Below are positions 1 through 10,937 of a DNA stretch of 47,333 nt, in pieces. The first letter of the stretch is position 1. Each line of letters begins with the position of its first letter. The translations under genes and the position numbers were made by a program. The notes below the pieces were generated by a model. It was not told the origin of the DNA and ran no database searches. It was given only the letters and a program-made list of their open reading frames with translations. The stretch lies in contig JH720339.1 of NCBI GenBank assembly GCA_000231825.2, positions 1 through 47,333 of the forward strand, given 5' to 3'. This stretch comes from Tetrahymena elliotti 4EA (taxonomy: Eukaryota; Ciliophora; Oligohymenophorea; Hymenostomatida; Tetrahymenidae).

Positions 1-426
1 GATTCTTATTCTTTATTTTAAATTTTTACTTTTATTTGTTAGATTGTTCAAACTACAAAAATCCTTTGATAGAACTCAGAATCATAAATTTAAAGTGAAT
101 TTAGCAAGCTAAAAATTTTAAAGCCAGGTTAATCCCTAACTATTTTTAGCTAAACCAATCAACTTACTTTATTAAAATATGTCACATTTTTTATTTATCT
201 TTTTTTCTTTTTTATCAATTATCAAAAGGGTAAACTAAGTGTAAATATTTCATAATTAATTAGAAAATGTAAATTTCTTTCCAAGAATAAAAATTAAAAT
301 TACAGTTAATTGATCACAAAATATCATTTAATAGAAATTAAGAAAAACATCAATGGAAAGCTTTTAATTACACTTAAGTACGTATATATTGAATTACAAA
401 TTAAGAAAATAATTTTCAAATTAAAA
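1..426. other. noncoding sequence downstream of the WLM protease gene
   Basis: AT-rich sequence with no frame I can defend on either strand. It should hold the 3' UTR and polyadenylation region of the minus-strand protease gene. The far side is cut by the window edge, so a neighbouring gene cannot be judged. Confidence 0.5.
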
Positions 427-1969
427 TCAAACTTTTTGCAATAATTCTTAACTCTAATTTAAATTTTTTTTTTAAGTGCTGGTTTTTGTTAGTAATGGTT
501 TTATCCTTGAGCCTTACTAACTAATTGAATACTTATTTTTTATGATTTTGGTTTATTCATATGTCATTTTATTTTAATTCAAAGCTTTATTTAAGGGTTG
601 TTTATTTATATTTTATGAACTGTTCTTATTAGAATTTTATTAGGTATTAGTTAATAATGATTTCCTAGGAGTGAGATTACTTTTTAATTTTAAAATAGTT
701 GAATCCTTCTTTACATTATCTTCCTTATTTATATCTGTAAGAATTTATTCTTGTTCATCTTCCATATTAGTATTTTCAGCATTTAGTTGCTAAGCTTAAT
801 TTTAATTAGAATTTAAACAACACTAACCTAAGTTATGTTCATTATCAATCTTATTTTCCTTTTCTTTTAATAAATTATCATCTTAAATTAAGCTATCATC
901 AAGCTAGTTATTATTGTTTTCTTAGCTATTTATAAATTCATCATAAACTGTTTTAAGTTCTTCATCTGTCATGTTACCTTTTTTTTCAAACAAAACTCTT
1001 TCCCAACTTCGACGACTAGGAATAGTGTGCTCTTCTAACTAATTTGGAAACAAATTCAGTCTTTTTTTAATATTTTAAAAGTAAATTAAATTAAAAAATT
1101 GATTATATTTATTCTTAGTGAGTAAATACTTCATAGCTGATTTATATATATCTCTTAAAAGTAATGCAAAATTGAAAGAATGATCATAACATCTAAGATG
1201 CGCTAGCTCATGAAGCATTATAGCCATAGAGGTTGTTTTATTTAAGAATAACTTGCTATCATTTGGTTTATTAGGATCCCTTAATTTAATATAAACATGG
1301 TAAGTAGTGAGGTACTCTTTCTATTTTTCTTTTAAAAACAAAAAAGGTTACACAAATTTCGAAAAAATCAAATAATATATTAAGTTTAGTTAGTTATATT
1401 ATCTTACCTAAAGGTGATGAAATAAGAACTTTTATTTTTTTAGTAAAGGCGTGTCCTACAATACTAGGGTGACCTTCTGTAAAAAGTGAATAATAAAGCT
1501 CAAATTCCCTGTTTTTAAATACAGAAAATCTTTAAAATTATTTTTCAAATTCTTTTGAATTAAAACCTTGCAATAGGCTTAACACTTTCATGTAGATATG
1601 TTAAACGTTAAGCTATATTTTTCCTGTAAAGAAGCTAAACCTCTTTAGAGTTGGAATCCTTGTAAGTCTCCCAAGTATGAAACATAGCAGGATAGCTACT
1701 AGGGAGTCTTAGTTAATAAAATAGATGAAATCAAAATGATGTTGTTGAGTAGAATTAACTATTTCATCATTAAATGAATTAAATACTTTATCTAAATAAC
1801 TCCTTTTCTAACAAGGCTCATGTACTTTTCCCTACCTATATTGAAGATTATTTTAGATTTATTAATCTTTTAACAAAATAATTTTACTTTCTTGTGCATT
1901 AAGAGGCGTTTTTTAAGGTTTTTCTTCACTTTTTTGCTATGAAGTATTCTTGACTTATAATTTTTTCAT
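427..1969 (-). CDS. WLM-domain (Wss1/SPRTN-like) metalloprotease candidate
   Basis: Two exons (1969-1408 and 1328-427) with a 79-nt GT-AG intron give 487 residues ending at TGA; TAA/TAG are read as Gln throughout. Residues about 200-240 carry IKLRDPNKPND followed by the zinc-protease motif HELAHLRCYDH (HExxH at 227-231, third His at 237, spacing HExxHx5H). A basic/aromatic stretch LLLRDIYKSA follows. Spacing and the preceding LRDP signature fit the WLM family, whose best known members (Wss1) cleave DNA-protein crosslinks in the nucleus. The N-terminal ~185 residues are unrecognised, and the C-terminal ~200 are Asn/Gln/Lys-rich and probably disordered. The start is the first ATG of the open frame. 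The protease family is a motif-level inference; SprT or YgjP-like proteins are the alternatives. It diverges from the pseudo-helicase gene across a 433-bp gap. Confidence 0.7.
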
Positions 1970-2402
1970 TGGTATTTGTTGAAAAATAGAAAGATAAATA
2001 TAATGAATGATGATAATATATTAATAATTATTAATGTTATTTGAGATTCAAAAATTAACTAAAAGTTTAAATCACTTAAAAAATTTAAATAAGATTTTAA
2101 TATTCTTTAATAAAAAATTTCTGGCTGACTTTAAAATAATAGAAAAATAAATATTTAAAATATTTGAAAAATAAATAAGTTTTTTGTTATTTATTTATTT
2201 ATTAAATAAATAAATAAAGAAATCTAAGAGTAAATCATGAATGAATAGATAAATTTTTCAGATATTATAATTAATTACTAATAGCAATCTAATTCTTTCA
2301 CATTAGTCATTTAGTGATTGAAAAAAAAAGGTAGAATTGTTTGCAGCTCAAATATTAATAAATCAAAATTCACTCAAAATAAGATAATTTACCAAAAAAG
2401 AA
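1970..2402. promoter_or_regulatory. shared divergent promoter region
   Basis: The 433 bp between two divergently transcribed genes must contain both upstream regions. No specific element is recognised. A strong A/T inverted repeat lies near its middle (2187-2217). Confidence 0.45.
2187..2217. repeat. A/T inverted repeat (TTTA/TAAA arms)
   Basis: Perfect 14-bp arms (2187-2200 and 2204-2217) built of TTTA and its complement TAAA flank a 3-nt loop. It lies in the divergent promoter. In such AT-rich DNA it may be a simple-sequence accident. Confidence 0.7.
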
Positions 2403-3488
2403 ATGAAATTATTTAAATCAATTTTATCAAGATTCAGATTTTTTAGAAGTAATTAATAAAATGTAGGTGCATTAGCTTATTTGAAGAGTAAAATTTAAGC
2501 TCTCTCTTTCATCCCAGGCAAATCAAATGCCAATTTCAGATTAATAGCCCCGACCAGAGAAGAGTAACTAGGATTACCTCAGAATAATCATTAAAGTAAT
2601 ACCCCACAAATAGGTTCTTTTATTCATCTCTCAAGCATCTCTTAAATGAATACTGCTTAAATTCAAAACTAAGATTTCTAAAATTTTAAATCCACCCTTG
2701 AACAAACTAATTACTAAATGCTCTTTAAGGGTGCCCCTCCTTTGAATTTGAAAGTTTTAGAGAAGTGGAGTGATCTTCCCATAGTAGCCTCTGTTAAGAG
2801 CTTGTTAACTAAGACATTAGGAGAGAGTCTTTCTCCTATAGAAAAAGTAGTTCTTCCGTCCATTCTAAGTGGTGAAAATCATGTTATATAACATGAAGCT
2901 GATAGAGCTACTAGAATGATGTTTTTAATTCCAGCTATGATGTTCCTTCTTTAGTTAGATCCAGTGCAAGAACAAAACTAGGTTTAAGTTTTGATACTAG
3001 CAAAAGATGAATAGAGTGTATAAGCTGTTAATGAGGATATAGGTTAATTAAAGTCTATCTTTTCATAAGGATATAGTTTGAATCACCTTTAATAGCAAGT
3101 AGTAGTTGACACTCCTAAAAATATTCTCTCTCAATTGAAAGAGAATAAAATCAACTTATAATTTGTAAAATATTTCGTTGTTAATGATTTAACAGCTATG
3201 TATGAATAAGGATATGAAAGTGATATTATTGCAGTCAATTCTTACACTTCAGCATAAAAGTAAACAGTTATTGTTTCAGAGAAGCTAAGAAATGACTACC
3301 TTGTAATTGATAATTTGATGGCAAATTTCAAATTCTACATTTACGTTCTCACATAATATGCTTAAGTAGTTCTTGAAGATTATGCAATCAAGGCAAGTCT
3401 CTGGACTATTGCAATACTTTTATTAGTAATTTGTTATCTTACATATAAAATCCAATCAAATCCTGAAAAGAAAAAGCAAAAATAATGA
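2403..3488 (+). CDS. degenerate DEAD-box-like (pseudo-helicase) protein with membrane anchor
   Basis: Intronless frame of 361 residues ending at TGA. Residues 1-50 are rich in Arg, Lys, Ser and Phe (MKLFKSILSRFRFFRS...) with no acidic residue until about 53, a mitochondrial-presequence pattern. Residues 120-300 follow the order of a DEAD-box RecA1 domain. A Q-motif-like SPIEKVVLP (144-152) is followed by SGENHVIQHE where motif I should be. The Walker A GTGKT is replaced by ADRATR (166-171). PTREL is replaced by AKDEQS (200-205), TPGR becomes TPKN (237-240), DEAD becomes VNDL (260-263) and SAT becomes VSE (291-293). There is no second RecA domain. Instead a hydrophobic helix (333-348, WTIAILLLVICYLTYK) and a Lys-rich tail end the protein. 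ATP binding and helicase activity should be lost. The family link is inferred from motif order by eye. Mitochondrial location is a prediction. Confidence 0.7.
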
Positions 3489-4247
3489 ATATTATGAATG
3501 AAAAAAATCAACTTTCTTTTTTTTAGCTGAAAAACAAATTTCATTTAATATCGTTATTTATATTCATATTACTTTAATGTAAGATCAACTTTCTAAACAA
3601 AATTTATTAATTTAAAACACAATCGATTTTAGAATTTGTGCATCAGAAATAAAATCACAATAATTCACATTAAATAGAATATCATAACCAGCCTAAAAAA
3701 ATATAATTTCAACAATATCTTAAAATAAAAAATATACCGTTTTCTATTTTATAAAAATACTTACTATTTAATTAATTAAATTATCCCTTTTACTTAATAA
3801 AATTAATTTTAAAATTATTTTAATTATTTGAATTTGAAGAATTCAAGCTTTCAAAGTATATAAATAAATACATTTTAATATTATTTTTTCTTGGACAAAT
3901 TATTTTGTGAAAAATGTAATCTTCATAATTATTTTTGTAAGAAAAAAGTGTTTAATTTCAGTAATACTTAGAAATATCATATGTAAATTAAAAGAGTAAT
4001 TAATTGCAGCGTAAGAATAAAAGAAGAGTTTTAAATTTAATTTTAACTTAGATATTTTAATATAGCTTATATTTTAGTAAGTTCTAGATATTATCAAAAT
4101 GAATAGTTGTGTTTTATTAATATTTTTAATTTGAAATATCTTAACAATTTTAATAATATTTTTGATAATAATCAAAATTTACATCTACATAATTTCAAAT
4201 AGTTTTTCAAATAAAGAACCTACATAAGATTTTAGCTGAGCTAACCT
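3489..4247. other. intergenic, no gene seen
   Basis: 759 bp of AT-rich sequence between two plus-strand genes. It should hold the 3' end of the pseudo-helicase transcript and the ADCK1 promoter. Nothing distinctive is seen. Confidence 0.5.
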
Positions 4248-6327
4248 ATGTTTAAAAAACTTATAAAAAGATCTGCAATTTTAGGATTTGGGTAAATATT
4301 CATCATTTGAATTTAGAAATATTCAACTATTCTTTTAAAAACTTAAGAGGCTTTGTCACTTACAAATTCATCATAGATGAATAATCAAAAAGAGATGCAT
4401 AAGGTATCTACAATGGATTCTTTAATTCTTTCAGGGCTGCATATATAGGTAAATAGAAAAATAGAAATAAAAATCAGCAATCTTTCAATTTATTTCATGT
4501 TTTTAAAAGTTGGGTCAAGCGTTTATGCATATTAGACAGGTTTTGGAGATTTAGTTTATAACACAGATGAATATATAGCTAGAAGAGAAGAAGTAAAAAG
4601 ATTTATTGGGAATAGTTATTGAATTATTTATTTTTTATAATGTAGATTCACACAGAAGTAGCTAAAAAAATTCTAGAATTGAGTTTAGTTAATCGAGGTA
4701 TTTATCTTAAAGCAGGTTAGTATTTAGGAAATCTTGAAAGAATTATGCCAAAGTAATATCTCTAAATATTCCTATTAATATTGAATAGAAAATTAACTAG
4801 CAATTAAACAATTTAATATTGGATAATAGTAGAGTTTTTATAAATTAATTAATAAATTATTTTTTTAATATAGAGAATACACAGATGTATTAAAGGTACT
4901 TTAGGATAGCGGACCAAGTTTACCATTTGAAGAAATTAGAGTAGTATTAGAGAAAGATGTTGGAAAAATAGAAGATATATATAGTGAATTTGACAAAGAA
5001 GCTATTGCAGCTGCTTCTCTTGCTTAAGTTCATAGGGCTGTATTGAAGAAGAGTGGATAAGAAGTAGCAGTTAAAATACAATTCCCATTTTTACGTACTT
5101 AAACTCATTATGATTTAACTGTAATTAGCTAAATAGTTAAATTATGTGATTGGTTTTTGTAAAAATCACCTGACTTTAAGAACATCAAAATGCATGATTA
5201 ATTTGCTAATTTCTAAAAAGTTCTTCTTGAAGTAAAAAATTATTTAGGTTAAAAACAAACTAAATTTCTGTTTTTTATAATTTTAATATTTAGGAATTAA
5301 ACTTTTACAACGAAAAAAGCAATGCAGATTTAACAAGAGAATAATTCAAACATTATGATAAATTATATATCCCTTAATATTTTCATGATTACATGTCATA
5401 GAGAGTTTTAACTATGGAGTTTGTAAGAGGAGTTAAGGTAAAATTTCATCATTAATATGATATATTATTTTAATTTATCATAAAATATATAATCATATGA
5501 CAATGTTTTCTTTTTTTAGATTAACGATAAACAAGGAGTAGAAAACATGAAACTTTAGCCTTTAGAATGTGCAAATATTTTGATTGATGTTATGGGAAGA
5601 ATGCTTTTTAAAACAGCTGTATGTTAGATTTTTAATTTTAAAGAAGAAAAAAAGTACATTTATTTATATTTAAAAAAGCATGTTCATGCAGATCCTCATC
5701 CAGGAAATATTTTTGTTAGACAACACCCAAAAGATCCTGTAATGAAAATTAGTATTTAATTTTGTATTGAAATTAAGATTTTTAAAGAAAAGACCTTAAA
5801 TAGTTTTGATTGATCATGGATTTTATGTTGATGTTCCACCTTAAATATAAAAAGATTTTTGTGAGTTGTGGTATTCTCTTGTCACTTTTAACTATACTAA
5901 AATGAAAAAAATAGCAGAATCCTTGGGAATAGGTCAACATTATAGATTTTTGCCAGTTATTTTCTTATTTAGAACAATGGAAAGTAAGACAAAGTTAGGA
6001 AGTGGAATGGGTAAGGAAGATAGAAAGATTCTTTATCAACAAAATTTGATCAGCTTTGAAAAAATTAGTTTACTTGTCTAAGATCTTCCTCCTGAAATGA
6101 TATTTATGATCAGAGCTAACAACATTATAGCCATCCACAATGCTACTTTGGGAGGTACTACAAGAGATAGAGCTGTTAAGTTTACCAAGTTTGTAGTGTC
6201 GGTTTTAAATCCTTCATTTATTGGATATTATACAAGACTTGCATGGGTTTATTTTAAACTTATGATGTTTGAAAAGTTCCATTCTCTTTTCAAAATTATG
6301 TTTAAGTCCTATTCCAGAGAAATCTGA
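4248..6327 (+). CDS. ADCK1: ADCK1-like ABC1/COQ8-family atypical kinase, mitochondrial
   Basis: Nine exons (4248-4291, 4348-4448, 4510-4592, 4646-4752, 4874-5231, 5294-5437, 5520-5618, 5679-5738, 5788-6327) join in phase to 511 residues. The length is close to that of animal ADCK1. The basic N-terminus MFKKLIKRSAILGFG with a following hydrophobic stretch fits mitochondrial targeting. ABC1 hallmarks follow: the KxGQ motif as YLKAGQYLG, the Ala-rich nucleotide loop AAASLAQVH, the invariant Lys in VAVKIQ, the ExD-like EELNFYNE, the catalytic HADPHPGN and the metal motif LIDHG (DHG in place of DFG). Members of the family act in mitochondria on coenzyme Q and membrane lipid homeostasis; the closest branch by pattern is ADCK1 rather than COQ8. 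All introns are 48-121 nt. Family assignment is very firm; the substrate is unknown. Confidence 0.93.
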
Positions 6328-6670
6328 TGAATAAGATAACAACACTTTGTCTTTTTAAAGATATTAAAATGTGCCAATTTAAATTGTAACAAATAAAACT
6401 TTCTGTAAATAATTTATTTCATTTTTGATAAAGCGATCTATGTTTATTATTTGTATTTCTGTGGATTTCATAAGAAATTTAAAAATAATAATTGATAATA
6501 TTTAGATACACTTTAAATATATTAATTACAGCAAAGCAATATTAAAGAAATCTTATCAAATTTATGATATAAAATCTTTGAAAACTGATTTGATAATTAA
6601 TAAGAAAATTTTAAATATATTTGGCAGATATTTTAATTAAAAACTTCAAAAAGTCTATTAGGTTATCAAA
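6328..6670. other. intergenic, no gene seen
   Basis: 343 bp between tandem plus-strand genes. AT-rich, with no distinctive element; presumed terminator and promoter sequence. Confidence 0.5.
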
Positions 6671-8004
6671 ATGTAGAAATAAAAGTAGGAATTAACATTC
6701 TCAGAAAATAAAGGACACTCAGATACAAATGTTAAGTTAGTAAAATTAACATAGCAAAAAGATTAATAGGATTTTAATAATTATAATTTTCTTTTTTTAT
6801 TAACAGATGAAAATTTTCTTATCTTAATATTTGATCTCAGAAGGTAAATTAATCATTATGAAAAAGCATTTTGAAATAATTTTATAAAATTTCTTTTTAA
6901 GGGTTTAAGAAAGCCTAAGAGCATGCTATCAATTTGCTAACTGATTTACTTATTAAATGTAAAATTATTGCTTAAATGAAAAAGAAAGCTAATTATTTTC
7001 TGAAAGATATCAAAAAGATTGGAGTCAAAGTGAAAAGAATTACTTAATTATAGGGAAGAAATGAAACAAATATATTTTAATTGCTTTTCGAAGTTGATAC
7101 AAACATGAAGATAACAATAAATAGCATTCTTGATTATATCAGTGAAAACTAAAATAAATAAGTTGTTAGCAAAGATGCCCAAGGCAAAGAAGAAATTGTT
7201 AAACCTAAAAAAGAAAATTACTTTATTCACAGTAATCAAATTAGCCTTTTAAATATATTTATAAATATTATCTTAAAAGATTTAATATCTAGACACACTA
7301 GCAAATACAGAAAATAAAACAATTTTATTTTATATATAATATAATATAGATTTAATCAAAGATATATTCTAGAATGAAAGTAATAATGATATAGAAGAAG
7401 ATAGAGAATTTACCAATATTAAGAAGACAGAAGATAGTTTTGAAGGTTTAAGAGCTGTTGAAGATGTTAAAAATATTAAGTCTCTATCTGAATCTAGAAG
7501 CATAATGAAATTGATTAATCGCAAATAACCAGAACTCCCAAAATCAAAAGAAGTAAAATAATAATATTTAAAAATATTCTGACAAAAAATAAATTTTCAA
7601 CAGACCGAAGAGTAAGAAGGATACAAAGAATCAGATATCAAACTTCTCAAGGCATAATAAAAAAGATACTTTATATCTTAATTACTAAGAATTAGAAGAC
7701 CTATAGAGGAATTGAATAATAAAAGAAAGCTAAAAGAAGTGTATGATCAAGAAAATGAATAAGAAATTCCTGAAATTGTTTTTAAAAAGAGTTTTGCTGA
7801 AGATGAGAAAGATGAAAATGATGAAGGAGGTATTTAGAATTCAAATAAAAAACACTATATATAATTAATTTTTTTTTTGAATTAGCTTTATAAATTGTAG
7901 ATAAGGGTAAAAAACCTGAACAAAAACAAGTAAATATTTTAAATCCTTTTAGCATACCTTCAAAAAAGGTTAAAGAAATTAAATTGGATGATTTTAGCAT
8001 TTGA
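6671..8004 (+). CDS. TAF8-like histone-fold (BTP domain) protein
   Basis: Seven exons (6671-6730, 6807-6843, 6902-6958, 7007-7231, 7350-7552, 7604-7829, 7886-8004) give about 308 residues. Residues about 21-90 match the bromodomain-associated (BTP) histone fold of TFIID subunits: the segment EGFKKAQEHAINLLTDLL, then YIKKIGVKVKRITQLQGR, then NETNIFQLLFEV. This is the usual GF-helix, L-T-D-L-L and gR..t...D pattern. The rest is charged; the C-terminus has a basic stretch (KRYFISQLLRIRRPI) and NPFSIPSKK, reminiscent of TAF8. It would act in the nucleus as a TFIID (or SAGA-like) assembly subunit. The 48-nt intron at 6959-7006 is a multiple of three and has no in-frame TGA, so its removal was chosen because it restores a contiguous histone fold. 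TAF3 or another BTP protein is possible. Confidence 0.6.
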
Positions 8005-8650
8005 ATTAATGATAAAAGGCAAAAAAAAAATTTTTTTAATAATTAATATTGAGTGTTTTATGCGTTTAATCTTTTGTTGTTGTTTTGATGATATTTCGTT
8101 TATGTTCAAAAGAAAATACAATAATGAACTAAAGTTTGCTTGAAACATATAGGAAATCATAAGAAGCATTTATGTATTTTCATCACAAATTATTGATGAA
8201 TTTTCTGTTAATTTTACAATTTAAGAAAAGATTTTAAAATAGTTTTAGGACATCTAAGGTTTAATATACAATAATAATAGAATCTAACCAAATAATATCA
8301 TTTTTCAAATTCAATTAATTTAACTTGAATATGGCCTTAACATTTTTATCATTTATTTTTGATGTTTACTAATAGAATTAAGGATTATTTTAGAATATTA
8401 ATTAAAATTACTCTTTTTACTATTAGAAGGAAAGAATATGATTAGTTTAGAATTCACAAAAAACGATGCAATTATTTATTTTTAAAGAAAAAACGATTAA
8501 CTAAAAAATCAATTTTTAGAAATCATATATTTACATTAGCAAAATTAATTAATTAATAATATTAATAATCAAATTTCGGATCTATATTTAGAAAATTTCT
8601 GAAAAGATATTTAAGAAAAGTACAAATATCAGTTAAGCTCTACATTGAAT
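8005..8650. other. intergenic, no gene seen
   Basis: 646 bp between tandem plus-strand genes. No frame with coding character is found on either strand, only AT-rich sequence and A-runs. Confidence 0.5.
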
Positions 8651-9578
8651 ATGGCCGATTTAGAGAATTAGAACTAGCCCTACAATTAGAATAGTGGTTA
8701 TCCTAATTATGGTGCAAATGAAAACACTGGTTTTGATTAAGGAAGTTCCAAAGGTTTGCTTGGACATGAAACCAGAATGAAATTTATCTCTAAAGTTTAC
8801 TCAATTTTATCAATTCAGATTGGTATTACTTGTGCCTTTTGTTTCACAGCAATCCAAAACAAAGCCTTCAATAGTTTTTTACTAGATTCTTCAAACATTT
8901 GGCTCTTTTATGTGTCTATTGTTATGACTCTAATTCTTTGTATTATGATGGTATGCTACAGAAAATTTGCAAGAGAAGTACCCTATAATTACATATGTCT
9001 ACTCCTCTTTACTGTGTTTGAGTCTTACATAGTTGGTTAAGTTTGCGTTTTGTATTCTCCAAATATAGTCATTATGGCTGCTCTTTTAACCTTGGGTACA
9101 TTTTATAAATATATTTTTTTTATTCATAAATTATTTTAAATAGCAGAATTAACTAAATTCTAAAGTTAAATAATGTTTTTCCTTTCACTCACACTTTTCA
9201 ATAATTCTTGATTTCACCAAAAATATAATTGAAATCGTTTTTTTATTTAAAGCTATGTTCATAGGATTAACTGTTTATGCATTCACAACTAAAACTGACT
9301 TTACAGTAATGGGTGGTCTCCTATTTGTATGCTTACTTGTTTTCAGTTTTGCTGGTATCTTTTTATTTTTCACAAACAATAATGTTGCCCATATCATTTA
9401 TTGTTGTATCGGTGTCATCATTTTCTCTATCTACATTATTTATGACACCTAGTTACTTATGGATAACAAAACTTACTCATATGAAATCGATGACTACATC
9501 ATTGCTTCTCTCCAATTATACTTGGATATCATCAACATTTTCCTTTACATTTTAGAAATACTTGGTAGAAGTGATTGA
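8651..9578 (+). CDS. LFG/TMBIM (Bax inhibitor-1 superfamily) membrane protein
   Basis: Two exons (8651-9095, 9253-9578) with a 157-nt intron give 256 residues. A Gln/Asn/Pro/Gly-rich cytosolic N-terminus of about 35 residues is followed by RMKFISKVYSILSIQIGIT, the usual opening of LFG proteins. Seven hydrophobic segments follow. The last carries the family signature IIYDTQLLMD with a Tyr-Asp pair, then YIIASLQLYLDIINIFLYIL. LFG proteins act in Golgi, ER or plasma membranes as calcium leak channels that dampen stress-induced death. The family assignment is firm; TMBIM4 is the nearest type by pattern. The Asp in IIYDT and the C-terminal Asp-rich helix that regulate the pore are present. Confidence 0.92.
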
Positions 9579-10937
9579 ATAAAAAGTAATTATTATTAAT
9601 AAAATGATTAAATAGTTGAATCTATAATTAAAATTGTCATTTTTTACTTGATAAGTACTTGTTAAAAACTAAAAATTTATTTTTAAAGCCATTTATTTAT
9701 CTATTTTTATGAATTTTTTACCAAACATTTCTTCATTGAAAAAATAAATTTAATTAAGTATTAAGTAAATTTTCACAAAAATCTCAAGATGATATTTAAT
9801 TGAAAGTTAAAATAGCAAAATTTTATTTTATTTTATTTTAGATTTGTGTTAATTAATATCTTATATTTGTAATAGCATATTATTCAAAAAAAATTATAAA
9901 CACTGCTTAGTTTTTTTTAACATTTTGAACTAAAAAAATTAAAATGATTTTCTATTAAAATTTAGCTAATTAAAAATATGATTAAATATTGAATTATTAT
10001 TGTTAATAATTAAAAGAACTTTACATTTTTAGTATTTTATTGATGTTTGTTTATTTTAATTAATTTACAAATTAATTACTAATTAAAAGTAAATTTTCAT
10101 AGGACAATTTATTTATTTGTTTATCAAATTTGTAAATTTAATATAATATGAAAATGGAAATTTAGAATGCTAATTTAATAAAATATTACATTGGTAATAG
10201 TAAAAATATTTTAACCGTTACTTTGCTTAATTTTTATATTATGACTTCTGTGCTATTTCAAGTTTCTATAAATTTAAACTAATAAAAATATTTCAGATTT
10301 TTTTTATAAATTTCTAAAAAAGGAAAAATTTTTATTTAAATTGTTTAATTAAACTAATAATCAAATCAAAATTGTGATTTTTAAGATTTATTTTATGGAA
10401 TCTACATTGGATTCAAAAATCTTATAAAACGAGAAAACATGTAATATAAGTAAGGAGGAGTGCCTATCATCAAAATCAATGAAAGATATAAGAAAAATAA
10501 AGTCGATATATATATTTATTGAGGAATTGTTTAAATTTGCTTTTATTTTTCATGACAAATTGTAAAAATATAATTAAATTAGATTTGTTGATACTAAAAA
10601 TTTAGAGAGATTTTGTGAAGTTAAAAATTATGAAAATGAAGGATAAAGGTAGTTGAAATGAAAATGAAACAAACTAGTGTAAACTTTATTCAAAAAATAT
10701 ATACCATGATACAACTAAATATACAAAAGGGTTACACTTAAGTAATTTCATGTAGATTATTGGATTATTTGATAATAAGTTAGCATGATAAATGGTTAAT
10801 AATGATTGATATTGATTTTTATGTTTAATAATACGAATGTATTTTATAATGCTGTTTAAATGTTTGGTTTAAATTATATTTTAGATTTCAGAACTGTTTT
10901 GATATAATCAACCAGCGAAAAAGCATTAATGGCTTTC
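9579..10937. other. convergent intergenic region, no gene seen
   Basis: 1.36 kb between the 3' ends of the LFG gene (plus) and eIF4A (minus). Very AT-rich, with a short TTTTA repeat near 9820-9840. No defensible coding frame or RNA gene is seen. Confidence 0.5.

Noticed and set aside
7048..8169. Minus-strand ORFs across the TAF8-like gene
   Set aside because: They lie opposite a multi-exon gene with consistent phases and a recognisable histone fold; they are antisense shadows.
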